Shown: piece by piece, positions 10,381 to 22,458 of the stretch
Position numbering within the stretch: the first letter of the stretch is position 1
Layout of the letters: every line of letters starts with the position of its first letter
Notes under the pieces: model-generated
Told to the model about the DNA's origin: nothing
Databases searched by the model: none
The model's input: only the letters and a program-made list of their open reading frames with translations
Origin: Amorphophallus konjac
Lineage: Eukaryota > Streptophyta > Magnoliopsida > Alismatales > Araceae
Direction of reading: 5' to 3'
Assembly (NCBI GenBank): GCA_022559845.1
Contig: CM040125.1
Coordinates: 328,483,829-328,547,828, forward strand
Length of the DNA: 64,000 nt
Program-made: the position numbers and the translations under genes

Positions 10381-12000
10381 GAAGACTTTGGTCTCCTCTC
10401 TCTTTTTCATCTTGATAAACCCCCTGATCAGGTTTCCTCCTTGGGCACCTTCCTTGCTACGAACAGGCCAGCACCTGTTCTCTTTATCCCCCTCCTATTC
10501 CATCCGCCATTTCCCCCGCTCCTTACTTATCCGGTCATAGGGCAGCCCACTCATCAGGTGTGCACTTTCACTCATGACCACCAAAAAAATGCCAATTCTC
10601 AAATGTGGACTTGCGAGTTCACTATTGAGGAAACGGCCTCCTTGGAAGATAGCTCCCTCGGCCAAGGGCCGACTCTTTCCACCTTGAACTCCCTTCCGCA
10701 AGCTTCTCTTGTACATAGTAGGGTAGAGTCTAGATTAAGTTCAGATTTGTACATAGCGTCTTTCCCTTCCAAAAATTCTAGTGTCCGTCAGATTCCCGCG
10801 CGTTATATCGGCCAGTTGGCTGGTAAATGTGCGCCGCTTTGTCAGGTCTCTGAATTCACTTCCACTCCCATTTCCCTAGGGGCAGTCAAACTAGACGGAT
10901 CTCCAGCAGATGATGGTCTAGGGGTGTACAATTTAGAAGAAGAGGATGACGCAGTTGAAGAAGAAGAGCCATTAGAAGATGGTAGTGATCCAATAGCTTC
11001 CTTCGTCGACGGAACCAAGAAATTTGATGAGCCTAATGTGTCCATTGACGAATCCACCAAGGAAATCAATCTCGGCACCAAGGATGATCCAAATATTATA
11101 TTGATAAGTGCCAATTTAACTGATGAAGAGGAAGCTGCGCTTGTGGTGGTTCTCAGAGAATTTCCTGATACTTTTGCTTGGTCCTACGAGGACATGCCGG
11201 GTCTGGACCCGTCCTTAGTTGAACACCGTCTGGTCCTGAAGCCCGACGCTCGAGCTGTCAAATAGAAATTAAGGCGACTTCACCCGAAGCTCGCACTCAA
11301 AGTCAAAGAATAGGTGGACAAGCTCCATAAGGCCAAGTAATCAGGGTAGTTTTGTATCCGTAGTGGGTAGCTAACATCGTCCCTGTTATGAAGAAGGACG
11401 GTAGGGTCCGCATTTGTATAGATTTTTTTGACCTTAATCGTGCTTGTCAAAGGACAATTTTCCTCTTCCACACATAGATGTCCTGGTGGACAACACCGCC
11501 AGCTATGAGATGCTCTCCTTCATGGATGGCTTCTTGGGGTATAACGAAATCCGCCTAGCTGAGGAAGACCAGGAGAAAACATCGTTCACCACTCAGTGGG
11601 GGACCTACTACTATGTCATCATGCCCTTCGGTCTTAAGAACGCATGGGCAACCTATCAAAGGGCAATGATGGCCATCTTCCATGACATGATGCATATTTA
11701 TATGGAAGTTTATGTGGACGACATTCTGGTTAAATCCAGAATCAGGAGTGGCCACACATAGATCCTCCGTGTAGTTCTCCAACAGTGACGGGAGCACCAA
11801 CTTAAAAGGAACCCCAAGAAATGTGTTTTTCGGGGTCTCTTCAGGCAAGCTTCTATGGTTCATTGTCAGCAAGAGAGGAATTGAGATCGACCCTAATAAA
11901 GCTAAGGCCATTGCCGAGATGCCTTTTCCCAAGAACATCAAAGAGGTCCATGGTTTGATCAGGCGTTTGTAATTCATCAGGAGATTCATATCTCACCATT
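10381..12000 (+). pseudogene. Tat reverse transcriptase
   Basis: A variable acidic spacer (10441-11100, DLEEEDD-like runs) is followed by the RT. Motifs: FAWSYEDMPG before the domain, PVMKKDGRVRICIDF at about 11380-11430, MPFGLKNAWATYQRAM, and catalytic YVDDILVKS at about 11711-11740 intact. Stops near 11264, 11310-11350, 11760 and 11787 and a frameshift near 11445 break the frame. The palm and thumb can be followed to about 12000. Confidence 0.85.
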
Positions 12001-14381
12001 CTCAGTGATGCAAGCCCTTCTACGACATGCTAAAAGGAGAGGCTAGATTTGATTGGAATGAAAAATGTCAAAAGGCCTTTGATGACCTGAAGAGCTATCT
12101 TTTAAATCCTCCCGTTCTGGCACCCCCGGTCCCAGGTTAGCCTTTATTGCTCTATGTTTCTACCACGAATGAATCTGTTGGAGCAGTATTGGCCCAATAT
12201 GACGATGACAAAAGAGAACGCGCAGTCTACTATTTTTCCAAATTGTTCAATGATGCTGAACATCATTACACTCCCATGGAAAGGACTTGCACGACCGTCG
12301 TCTGGGTAGCCCAAAAGCTGAAACATCATTTTCTTGTACATGAAGTCAAGCTCTTGGCGCGAATGGACCCTATCAAGTATTTGCTGGAAAAACCTACCCT
12401 AACTGATCGTTTGGTAAGATGGCAGAGTTTTCTCAATCAATTCGACATCACCTACGTCAATCAAAAGGCGGTCAAGGGGCACGCCATTGCCGAGCACCTT
12501 GCCCATCATCCACTCCCTACATTCTCCCCTGTCGATGAGAGTTTCCCGGACGAAGAGTTAGGAGCCATTATAGATGGTGAACCTTCGTGGATTCTCTACT
12601 TCGATGGTGCATTCAATTCCAAGGGCTGTGGAGTCGGAGCTATTCTCCAGTCCCCGGAAGGTGTCATTATTCTCCGTGCTTGTCAGCTAACCTTCCCTGC
12701 TACAAACAATGTGGTTGAATATGAGGCACTCCTCATGGGCTTAAAGGTGGCACTGGCACTCGGAGTTAAGGAGCTCCGGATCATCGGAGATTCTCAGCTC
12801 ATACTCCGGCAATCCCTCAGCAAGTACCAAACTCAGGATCCAAAATTGAAACCCTACCAAGACCTAGTTGGCAGGCTAGCCCAGTGGTTTAGGAAGCTCA
12901 CCCTGGTGCACACCCCTAGGGCTCAAAATATTCTAGCCGATGCGCCAGCGTCTCTGGCATCTTCTCTTCCAATCACTAGCGAAAAGCCGTCATCCACGGT
13001 CATCGTGCAGAGAATGCACACCCCTTCACATTCTGATCCTTGGTTCCAGCAATTCTCTGAGCCCTCTTCTCAAGTCCACGTCATCTCCCATGAGCCTGAG
13101 ATTGACCTTGAAGACGGCAACCCTTGGTTCTTCGATATTGAAAATTATCTCAGGGATCCCTCATTCCCCGATTATGCTACTGCTTCCGATCGGTGTGCCA
13201 TTCGCCAAGCCGCGGAGCATTTTGACATTATAGATGGTCTCTTATATCGCAAATCTCTCAGTGGAGTTTACCTACGCTGCCGCGACGAGGCCGAATCTCG
13301 AGCTATTGTCGAAGCTGTACATTACAGCGAATGCGGTGGCCATGTAAATGGTCGCATGCTTGCTCAGAAACTTTTTCGTCAATACTATTGGCCTACCATG
13401 AACGAGGATTGTGCCCATTTTGTTCGCCATTGCGCTAAGTGTCAACTCCATGCGAACAAGGTCCACGCTCCTTCGTCCTCACTTCATCCTCTTATAGCTC
13501 CCTGGCCTTTTGCCATGTGGGCATTTGACGTAGTTGGTCCCTTGGAGGATAGAACCAGAGAAATCCGAAGAAAGTCCTTCATCCTCACCGCTACAGAATA
13601 TTTCACGAAATGGGCAGAAGCTGAGGCATTCACAGAAGTCAAAGCAGCAACAGTGGTCAAGTTTATCAAGCGCAACATCCTTGCAAGGTTCGGCGTTCCC
13701 CGTGACATCGTCACAAACAACGGACCGCAGTTCACATCCCAGGAGCTCCGCGATATGTGTGGTAAATATTGCATCAATTTGCATCATTCATCTCCATACC
13801 ACCCACAAGGAAACGGACAAGCTGAAGCTACAAATAATACTCTCATTAGAATCATCAAAAAAACTTGCAAATCTCACCACTATTCAGACTGGGCAGATCA
13901 CCTCATTGAGGCCCTCTGGGCTTACCGCACTTCTGTCCGGACTCCCACGGGTCAAACCCCGTACGCACTTACTTTTGGGACAGATGCGGTACTCCCATAT
14001 GAAATACTCATTCCCTCACTAAGAGTGCAGCTGGACCCTGAGCTCGATCTCGAGCGACATCGAGAAAACCTATTGGCCCAGCTGGAACTATTAGATGAGA
14101 AATGGGTGATCGCAGCCGATCACGCACAAGTATAGCGCAAGAGAATTGCACGTTACTATGCCAAGAAGGTTATAGAGAGAAAATTCTGGGTAGGTGAACT
14201 GGTTCTGAAAAGGAAAATCACTAAAACCACCGGTTTAAAGGTAAAATTTCAAGAAAATTGGGAAGGCCCGTTCGTTGTCAATGAAGTCTACTCGGGTAAT
14301 GCTTACAAATTGGTAGACTCCGAAGGAGTAGAGCTCACATACCCATGGAATGGGGTGTATCTCAAGAAATTCTATTCATGA
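12001..14381 (+). pseudogene. Tat RNase H, archaeal-type RNase H and integrase
   Basis: The longest open stretch in the element (12147-14135) begins inside the first RNase H. The second RNase H has Asp at 12603, Glu at 12723, Asp at 12789 and Asp at 12939, all catalytic positions present. Integrase follows, with an HHCC zinc-binding region (HYSECGGH, CAHFVRHCAKC) and a catalytic triad of Asp at 13527, then Asn at 13716 where Asp is expected (VTNNGPQF), and Glu at 13824 with the expected 35-residue spacing. That substitution should kill integration. A stop at 14133 separates the C-terminal region, which can be read to 14381. Confidence 0.9.
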
Positions 14382-16396
14382 GACCTTGTACATAACTATT
14401 CAAAAACACAAAAAAATTCAAAACAAATAAAACAAAACAATGAAACACTACGCCTGGTGATTGCCACACAGTCCAGACTCATTGCATCAACCCTTCATGC
14501 TAGATAGGGACCATCAAGTTATGGTAGGTATCGGGTCTTGGTCCGCCAGAACCGTGGAGATTCCTGTCCGGCCACATCAGCCTATGTTTATAGAAAGGAA
14601 AAAACAACTTGCACACACTCACGTGTTTTATCCAAAATGGGTAGCATCACCTTTGATGAGGCCTCACCCGAAGGTCTCCAGATAAGCGGCACTCTTTTGT
14701 TCTTCTTCTCTTTGACCAAATGAGACAGTCGGCGCCCTTAAAATGCTGAGCATGTGAAGCCGAAGTACAAGATCCTTAAGGCAAGAGTAGGATTCATCCC
14801 CTCGAACTCCGGTCAGAGCACGAGAAGAGGGCAGTGTCCCCGCAGGCATAAAAGGGGAGTTCCAAAACAAAATGACAATATTCTTCTTCTCCAAAAGAAA
14901 AAGAAAAAGAAAGAAAGAAAAATTATGGATATGTGACAAAGTCACACGAAAAGCCTGGTCGTAACCGTGCCTGACCCTAGCAGATGAAACCCCTCCTATT
15001 CAAAAAATCAAATCAAAATTTTTCCCACAGCAGGGGCATCTAACGTCATAATGCTCGGGGTATGGTCCGAAGTTGCCCAAAAGGAGAAAGTCGAGTAGGC
15101 CTTCAACTAGCTCGCCGGGTTAACGGCTTTGCCAGGTCCTCTCAGGAGGTTTACCACCTACTCAAAAGATGTAAAGCTTGATGGAAGTCCTGAAGGATGA
15201 ACCCTATCTAGGTTGCAACCTTATTTAACAAAATACATTTCTGGTTGTTCACTTCTAAATAACAGAAGCCATTGCCGCGAAGGGGTCTCTATGTTTCTGG
15301 CTGGTCAAGACCCCTATCTACCGCCCTTAACGCTTTCTTATGTTACCACGGGCTTAGGTCAATGCAAGCGAGTCACCTATGGGTGCGACGGCGTTTGATT
15401 CCAGGTCAGCGTCGTGCGGTTGACCGTTAGGGTTCCAAGGTGTTCCATCATATACCATCTAGAGTTGTGAGGAAATAGACCCGAGTCGGTCAAATCATTT
15501 ACCTCGAATACTTTTTGGGTGTATCCTTGTGGTCGGAAGCAACTGGGAGCCTAAGCTTGGCATGACGGCATTGTCATCAGGATAAGACTTAACCGGCAGG
15601 ACTATCATTCGAGGAGTCTAGAGGCCCAAATCAACCTAGATGTGCGCTCAGGATACCTGAGAGGTAATTTAGAAAACCCCGTCTCCATGTAGGTCAGGTA
15701 CCACATGGGTGGTCACGAGGCGTTCCAAAAAAAAAATCAAAATCAAAATAAAAAATAAAAAAAATAAATACATTCAAATCCAAAAAAAATCTAAAAACTC
15801 ATAATTCCAAAAATATATATATAAGTACAAAACACCAAGAAAATGCACAAAAATCAAAAGTCCAAAAATATGTTTTGCATCTGCATGAGCATTGCATGAT
15901 CACATTTTCCCTTTTTTTGCTTACATTTTGCTTGCTTGCATGCGCATATCACGTTTCCTTTTTTCTAAATCTTGTTAATAAGATTTAGCCCTCTGACCCT
16001 ACATCGAGAAAGGTACTATCTGCTTTTGGCAGGGGGCTAAAAACATACTACACTAACCTTTTCCCTGTAGTGTGGTTGGAACAGGTAAAAAAGGGAAGAC
16101 GGCGTCAAGCTGAATCCAAACAAGTACACTGAAGAAAGCTCATTTCACTGTCAAAATATGTCCATTACATTCCATTTAAACAACATCCTAGGGGCATACC
16201 CCCAGTGTACAAAAGGGGTAGCTGCTACTCAGCTGCACATATCTCTCTCTTTATCTACCTCCTCCTAATCTGTGCCACTACAAGGTCGAGGTCGGCTACG
16301 CCGACTATCAGCCTCATCCCCATCTCCGCCTCCCATATCTCGCAGCCATGATGGCCGCGAAGCTCTCGAACCTAGCGCGGCTGGTTGAACCACTCC
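14382..16396 (+). other. Noncoding spacer between Tat integrase and the antisense genes
   Basis: About 2 kb without credible coding sequence on either strand. It is A-rich, with several A/AAAT runs (14400-14450, 14885-14920, 15730-15800) and TTTGCAT-type words near 15870-15950. In the element's transcript this would be 3' noncoding RNA. It also lies just downstream of antisense gene B, so it may hold that gene's 3' untranslated region, though I saw no clear polyadenylation signal. Confidence 0.6.
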
Positions 16397-19223
16397 TCAC
16401 TCCGCAGGAGATGGCATTATACCCATAAGCTCCTCTACAGTGAAATGCACATCTCCTATGGTCCGGAGTGACTCTGAAGGAGTCGCAGACCTAACTCCCT
16501 CTCCTAGGGCACTCATGCCCTGGTACCTCCGCAGCACCTGTCGTCGCAAGGCCTCTAGCTGATCGAGAGCCCATTGCTCCCGAACCGCCATCGCCATCTC
16601 TCGAGCACACGACTCAGCTTCTCTTTCCTTCGCCTCGGCTAGGCGACCCTTGATCCTCTCAATGTAGCATAGCTCTCCAAGACAGCGTGTCAACTCCTCT
16701 ATCCGTGCATCTTGCTCTCGCTGGACGGCCAGGCCGACCGCCAGCTCCTTCCTCTGCAGAAAATGAACAAGTCATGAAAATAGGCAAAGATGATAAAGAA
16801 GATAACTGCTTTCAACCTAAGTGCTAGGTTCTTACCGCCTCGGCCAGCTCGGCATCTCGCTCCTCGGCTCGCTCGATAGCCCCAACTAGGTGATCCTCCA
16901 GCTCTTCCAGGGCACTAACTCGAGTCGAAGGGCCAGCCTCTACACCTGCTCTCACCCGCACATTGGCCAATTCCCCTCGCTGGCACGGCAAGGGGCAAGC
17001 AGTTAGTCAAATTCAATCAATTCAAATTCCAAATCAACCAATTTGTTTTGACTTACCATCTCTCAAATCTTGTGTCGCAAGTTCACTATCGTCTGATTAA
17101 GGACACCTATCTGATCCTTGAGTATTTTCACAGCCTCAGTCTCTAACATCTGCACACCACATCCTCATGCTCACTTAGCACTTTGCTTAAACAAGAATAT
17201 CACAATCAAGAGCTAAAAGAGCTACTTACCTCTCGGGTGTCGAGACGAAGCCATCTAGCATACCGGCCCTGATAATCTGCCAAGTAAATCTCGCTACTCC
17301 TCACGGTCCAGTCATGCTCTAGTGAGGGGCCTTCCTATAGTGTCTCTGCCTCTCTGCGGTAGCGGGAAGCCCAGTCCTGATCGCTCGTCGAGGTCCGACG
17401 ACGTCCTCGATCTGACTCATGCTCGGCTGGAATCGCGACTGGCGGCTGATCCCACCCCGGCGTCCCTTGCACTAAGCGAAGGAAGAGCGGCTCCCTCAGG
17501 TTCACACAGAACAGCACGGTATCCCTATGAAACCAAGATCGCCCCTCCCTCACCCAAGGCTGAGTGGTGGTATCCTTTGTCGCGTAGGGAGTCCAAATCA
17601 CCTGCCACACAGAAAAGGAAAAGATGAATGTTTTAAGTACACAACAAATGCTAAAACAAGTTACACAACTCTGTCATCCAAGACACTCACCTGGTGGGGA
17701 GGGTACTCATCAGCGCTGTCCTGAGGTCAGAGAGTCTAGTGGCCACTAAGTGCCGATCCCGGACCATCTCCCATCGAGCCATTAGAGGGACCATCTGCAT
17801 TAGGGCTCGCGGGATTGTGCCGCGACCTAGAGGGAACCGAGTGTACCCCCAAATCTGGAAACCACAAAAGAACAATCAATCAATCAAATTTTGAATCAAC
17901 ATGCTTAGAAGGGGTAGACTCTATACCTGCAAGAAGGGCGTGAAACCTCCCAGGTAATCCGAACCTGGGCATACTGGATCCAAGTGGGCGAAGAGGTGCA
18001 CCAGCATCGCTCTTCCCCACGCAAGCTGAGGTCTCTGTTCTAAGTCCCGCACCAGTAAGAGATACTTCAGATTCACCTTATTCACTGCAGTAGCAAATAG
18101 CTGTCTCCCAAAGAAGTACAAGAAGAAAAGTCGCAACTCCTGCTGCTCGCTCCTCCCTTAAGATCTGAGTCTCTATCTCACTTGCCCCAAGAACACATCC
18201 AAATCCTCTGGCGGCCCGCGTGTCATCCTCGCAAGCCCCTTCGCCACACTAATCTTCCCAAGTGGAATATTGGTCACTGGTCTCCTGGATCAAGCCAGCT
18301 GAGGCCCGAGCAAGTCCTCTATCTCCTCACGATAATCTTTCAGCTCACGGCCGAGCACTGGGGTCCCTGCCACTGGCAACCCGTCAGGAATGCTACATCC
18401 TCAAGCGTGGGGATCATGTGCCCCCACGGCATCACAAATGCTCTGCAGCTGTCCATCAATCTCTCTCGTATCACCGTCAGGAAGGTGGCATCTACTTGGA
18501 AGGGTCGGATCCTGAAGAACAGGCCGAAGCCCATTCTATCCACCCTCCCTCGTTGCCCTGGAGGTAGGGCATGGTACCAAGCCCATACCAAGTCCCATGT
18601 GACTCGGGCTCGTATTCTCCTTGGACCCTGCACACATTAGAAAGAAGAACACAAGAAATCATTAGATCTTCCAAGCCATTCCACTTTTTCTCACAATTTT
18701 TCCACTTCCACAAGCCCTGGGAGCAGGGCGGCCAAAGCGTCGGTCTCCTACTTCCCTGGGCGGCCAAACCCCTGGCCGCCCTCACCCCATTAGTGGGCGA
18801 CCAGCGACCTGGCCGCCCAGGCTTGTGGGCGACCAGGACCCTGGCCACCCACTGGTTGACCCCCCTCCAAGCCTTCCTCCGACCTCCATCTCCCCATAAA
18901 ACACATAAACACAAGAGGATCTAATGAATTCAAGGTAGGGGTATGAAACTTACTTTCTCGGGTTGTTCTTTTCCCTCTTGGTCGGGATCGCCATCATCCG
19001 AACCCTCGTGGTTATCATCCTCTTCCCCATCTTCAACGTCGGCCGGCCCTTCATCAGGGTTAGCTTCTCCCGCATCACCTCCATCATCTCTATTCTCCTA
19101 CAAGTTTGCAGAGACCGTGGCTGAAGAAGATGAGCTTGCCGTAGCTTCTACTTCCTCTTCCTCCTCACTCGAAGCAGAGGGATCGGGCATAATGTCAAGA
19201 CGATCCCTTCTCCTTCTCCCCAT
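16397..19223 (-). pseudogene. Antisense gene B: plant-mobile-domain-like protein with coiled coil, 7 exons
   Basis: Read on the minus strand with canonical GT-AG introns: E1 19223-18954, E2 18627-17927, E3 17854-17691, E4 17601-17230, E5 17149-17057, E6 16979-16836, E7 16753-16397. E1 is basic, then Glu/Asp/Ser-rich. E2 has plant mobile domain features (PWGHMIPTLEDVAFLTG; later LAWGRAMLVHLF and YLGGFTPFLQ). E3-E4 continue the domain (FHRDTVLFCVNLREPLFLRL). E5-E7 are Glu/Arg/Ala-rich and likely coiled coil, ending in TGA at 16397. Damage: TAG at 19098, a frameshift near 18340 with nearby stops, TAG at 17335, TGA in E5, and a phase mismatch at the E3-E4 junction. It resembles a host gene carried in reverse orientation inside the Tat element. 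Confidence 0.8.
18715..18862. repeat. Hairpin-unit cluster inside intron 1 of antisense gene B
   Basis: Repeated units with GGGCGGCCA or GGGCGACCAG and CTGGCCGCCC arms, the same family as in the LTRs and leader. They lie wholly within the first intron of gene B (18953-18628). Confidence 0.75.
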
Positions 19224-19367
19224 TGCTCAAATTAGAAGATCTAAGTGGCCTGAATCTCACTCAAGCAAGGATCTCACTCTCCAAGTTCTCCAGCTCTCTA
19301 GGTGTCCACAACAAGGACCGCCCAAATGAAGGAGGCGGCCACCCTTTTAATGAGTCCTCATAGCAGA

Positions 19368-19434
19368 GGGCGGCCAAGGTACTGGCCGCCCAGGCTTTAG
19401 TGAAGGTGACCAGTACCCTGGCCGCCCTCCCCCT
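19368..19434. repeat. Hairpin-unit cluster upstream of antisense gene B
   Basis: GGGCGGCCAAGGTACTGGCC at 19370 is a near-perfect hairpin, and a second unit ends at about 19430. It lies between the end of gene A and the start of gene B, about 150 bp upstream of B's ATG in B's orientation. A TTAAAAGG stretch near 19345 could serve as a weak TATA. The rest of 19224-19650 is noncoding. Confidence 0.7.
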
Positions 19435-19650
19435 TGTCCAGCAAAAAAAAAGGGGGGAAGAAAGAAAAATGTAAAAATCAACAAAAATTCAGGCAAGTCC
19501 GATCACATAAATCCATCCACACAACTTTATTCCATCTGTTAAGTTCCATGACCATTCAAACATTTATTTTCCTAACAAAAGAAAAAATACAAAAATAGTT
19601 CATTTGTTTTAACATAACCCTAAGGAAGAAAAATGCTGAACAAGCTCTAA

Positions 19651-21094
19651 TTAGGTGCGCCTCCTCATGAAGAATTCATTCACCATCGGCCTAAAGCCTC
19701 GTAGGTAGCTCACGTAGCGCCTCAAGTCATCTTTGTCTTCTTCCACGTCCACTTTAGCCTTCACCGTGGGGGCATGGCGCCTCCACGCCTTCCCGATCCT
19801 CTCTAGTCGCCGTCGATCTGTGTCGGTCCCTAGAAGGCGCTTTGCAATCAATCCTCCTTTTGAAGCCGCCAACGGGATCCGTCTGGGTAATCACACCTAG
19901 CGATGGCAGCGGTGCCCCTGGTACAACACCAAGTCCTCGGCCGCCACAAGCCATAACTCTTGCTCTAACGATCCACGCACATTAAATTCCTCATGTCGAT
20001 ACATCATCGGCATGAACACAAAGTCATCCACAGGCAGGAAATTCAGATAGTCACGCCAGTCATCTCTGGTCTTCAGTAATGCCATCTTGCATATCACTTG
20101 ATCTTCAGGACCAAAGATAGCACTCGCGGGGTAGATGGCGCTCTTCTCAAAAATTCGGGAAGTAGTGGTAGCCTCATTGTCAAAATCAAAACTCAGGTGG
20201 ACTTCCATCCACAGCTGCAGAAGGTATAAACTCCCCATGGTGCTGCCGCCTAGGCTCATCTGAGTGAGCCCACAGTACATGTGAGCCTACACGGCTCGAG
20301 AAAGGGAACATCCTATCCACAAGAGAGTCAGGGGCCCTACATACTCTCGCCTCAGCACGTCGCCTGACGTAGGGAAGAGTAGCGCCCCGCCCAAGCACAA
20401 CGTTACGCCGCGCATTAGTCAATCTGCTTCCACTGCCTTATCCTTCACATGGCTCATAAGCCATCTTGCTAGGCGGTCGACTAGGATCCCTCGCTGGCCT
20501 GTCATCCGGAGGACTTCGCGCTTGTCTCTTACAATCTCTGCTAAGATCTCTTCCCAGGGAGGAAGGTCGATCAGCTCACCCGCCTCCAAGTCACCCCACT
20601 GGAAGATGAAGTCCAGTTCTTCTACCAGTATTGAGGCTTAGAACTCAGGGAAGATGAAGGTGTGTGTGTCAGGATGCCACAGCTCGATCAATGCCGCCAA
20701 TGATTCCCAGTTCCACCTCATGCTGTTGAAGCGCTTCGCCATGATGACCAGCCGGATCAGATGCCACTGGTGCATGAATATCCTCATGGCGGGAGTAATC
20801 GCATCCATCAAATCGTGAAGCCAACCGTAGCGATGGGCATGTCTTGCCCTAGGGAAAGCAGGCACAGGCTACATCGTTTAAAAGAAAGAGAAGAGAAGAG
20901 AAAATCAATAATCATGCTAAATCCCATCAACAAAAACACAAAAAAAACAAAAGAAGAAAACAAAAACAAACAACAAAAAATAGCTTGCACACAAGCCATA
21001 CCTTGCCCTGCTTCATAAGATTGCTTAAGTGACCGGGCATGTCAGAGAGAACACCAAGCTCGTGGTCTCCTGATGGAGTAGAAGAAGACGCCAT
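19651..21094 (-). pseudogene. Antisense gene A: plant-mobile-domain-like protein, 2 exons
   Basis: Minus strand. E1 is 21094-21002 (31 codons, MASSSTPSGDHELGVL start, ending in AAG before GTATGG). E2 begins at 20868 after GATGTAG and runs to 19651 in one frame. E2 matches plant mobile domain proteins: a Trp-rich helical region (RYGWLHDLMDAITPAM, LAALIELWHPDTHTFIFPEF) and a C-terminal signature (SLGGSTMGSLYLLQLWMEVH). In-frame stops TAA 20638, TGA 20419, TAG 20287, TAG 19897 and TGA 19891 break it, with no frameshift needed. The last stops may mark the true C-terminus. It sits 428 bp upstream of gene B in the same orientation, suggesting a gene pair. Confidence 0.8.
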
Positions 21095-21170
21095 TGTCTA
21101 TTCCCTCTTTTGAACTACTCCTCTTGCTTCAATCCTTTGATCAACTACGGAATACAACCCTGCCCCGTGG

Positions 21171-21180
21171 TCCTTATAGG
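21171..21180 (-). promoter_or_regulatory. TATA-like box of antisense gene A
   Basis: CCTATAAGGA on the minus strand lies 77 bp upstream of the gene A ATG, a plausible spacing for a plant promoter. A cluster of GC hairpin units lies just beyond it (21226-21327). The promoter role is inferred. Confidence 0.45.
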
Positions 21181-21225
21181 CTAAGAGTCCCACCTGGCTC
21201 GAAGTCGAACGGTTTTGGGATAAGA

Positions 21226-21327
21226 GTAGGAGGGCGGCCAGGGCGATGGCCACCCTCCCCAGGCGTGGGTGACCACAGGTCTGGCCGCCCAGACCTCAGG
21301 GTGTCTATCACCCTGGCCGCCCTCATT
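21226..21327. repeat. Hairpin-unit cluster upstream of antisense gene A
   Basis: GGGCGGCCAGGGCGATGGCC at 21231, GGGTGACCACAGGTCTGGCC at about 21268 and a third degenerate unit to 21327. It belongs to the same family as the LTR and leader units and sits beyond the TATA-like box of gene A. Confidence 0.72.
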
Positions 21328-22458
21328 CCCCCCCTTGTGAAGCTATGCTTGAATGATTATATATGGCTTGGCTTAATATCTTGGTCGTTCATTAAATGAA
21401 ATGCGTTATTGTTCTATTCATATTATCATTGATGAACTTTACTAACATGTGCTAATGCAGTTGCAGATCTCAACACCTATGGGACCAGAAGATGATATGG
21501 CCTTGTTACCTTGCATCGTAGATAGAATGCTGGAGGCTAATAGCTTCGGGCGTATAAACTCTGAGTTCCTCTCTAAAAAAAACCATGAAGAGTTTATACT
21601 CCTTAAGCTATTCGATGGCCGCCTGCTGCCTAACACGGGATGACGGACTTCCCGAATTCTCGACTATGCTGAACTACAATGTGGAACGATGGACCCCACT
21701 GGGATCCGGACCACGTCTGTCACCAAGCATAGGATGATAGACTTCTTGAACTCTTGACCGATTAGTTCGGAGGCAGGCAAATAAATCCTCCGACTTTGCA
21801 TTAGTTAGGTTTTTATTTTAAAACCAGCATGCATCATATAGGTCTTTTTAGCCCCATAAGAAAAAAATCAAAAAAATAAGAAGAAAAGATATGTTCAAAA
21901 AGAAAACAAAATGCATACATCTCATCTGGAAGCCGTGACATAAGGAAGGGAGGCCACATTGATCTGACCAACCGATGGTCCTCTGGTCACCGCATCTGGT
22001 TTTTCGAGTCCTTCGATTTTTGCCGAATTTGCACGAGTAAGTCTATGTGATTCCACTCCGATTTGACAAGCAGAAAATGTGTTTTATACAAGGCCATTTT
22101 GAGTATCTCGCGAATCAACGAGTCATTGTATTCCTATATTCTGATCCTTTTACTTGACTTTGTTTAGGTCTTGTATCTCCTTGAGCACTAGATGCGATCA
22201 TCCCCTCAAGTCCCGCAGTGCCATGCTAGGGGGCCCCACTTGGCCTCAGACACAAGTCCTCTTAGATTAATTGTCCTTCTTTACCTTTGCCAATGACTTA
22301 CTTGGTTACTTGGTGCTTACGCGACCTTGCGTGAAGCTTATTTTCCGCTCAAGAATCCCCTTGAGCGTGTTGCCCTCATTAGGCATGTTTCTTTACCGAA
22401 ACACCCATTTATCAGTCCGTCGGGCTCCCTTGCAAAACAGGCGTTCCGGAGGGGCATT
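21328..22458 (+). other. Tat 3' noncoding region with PPT
   Basis: No credible gene is seen. It contains the fold-back at 21539-21612 and two diverged copies of a short segment about 90 bp apart (GATGACGGACTTCCCGAA near 21641 and GATGATAGACTTCTTGAA near 21734). It ends with a short purine-rich stretch (CCGGAGGGGCATT) before the 3' LTR, which is the likely polypurine tract. Confidence 0.6.
21539..21612. repeat. Fold-back (inverted repeat) near the Tat 3' end
   Basis: Arms 21539-21561 and 21590-21612 are 23 bp each and match at 20 of 23 positions when one is reverse-complemented (AATAGCTT...GTATAAACTC), with a 28-base A-rich loop. A comparable fold-back lies at the same relative place in the Tat-like element at 60632-60733. 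Confidence 0.8.

Noticed and set aside
13272..13787. Minus-strand frames over the Tat integrase
   Set aside because: They overlap a strongly supported integrase and show no motifs of their own.
18340..18914. 140-codon minus-strand frame spanning gene B intron 1 and exon 2
   Set aside because: It reads exon 2 in the wrong phase and continues into the intron hairpin repeats. The spliced model with GT-AG borders explains the region better.
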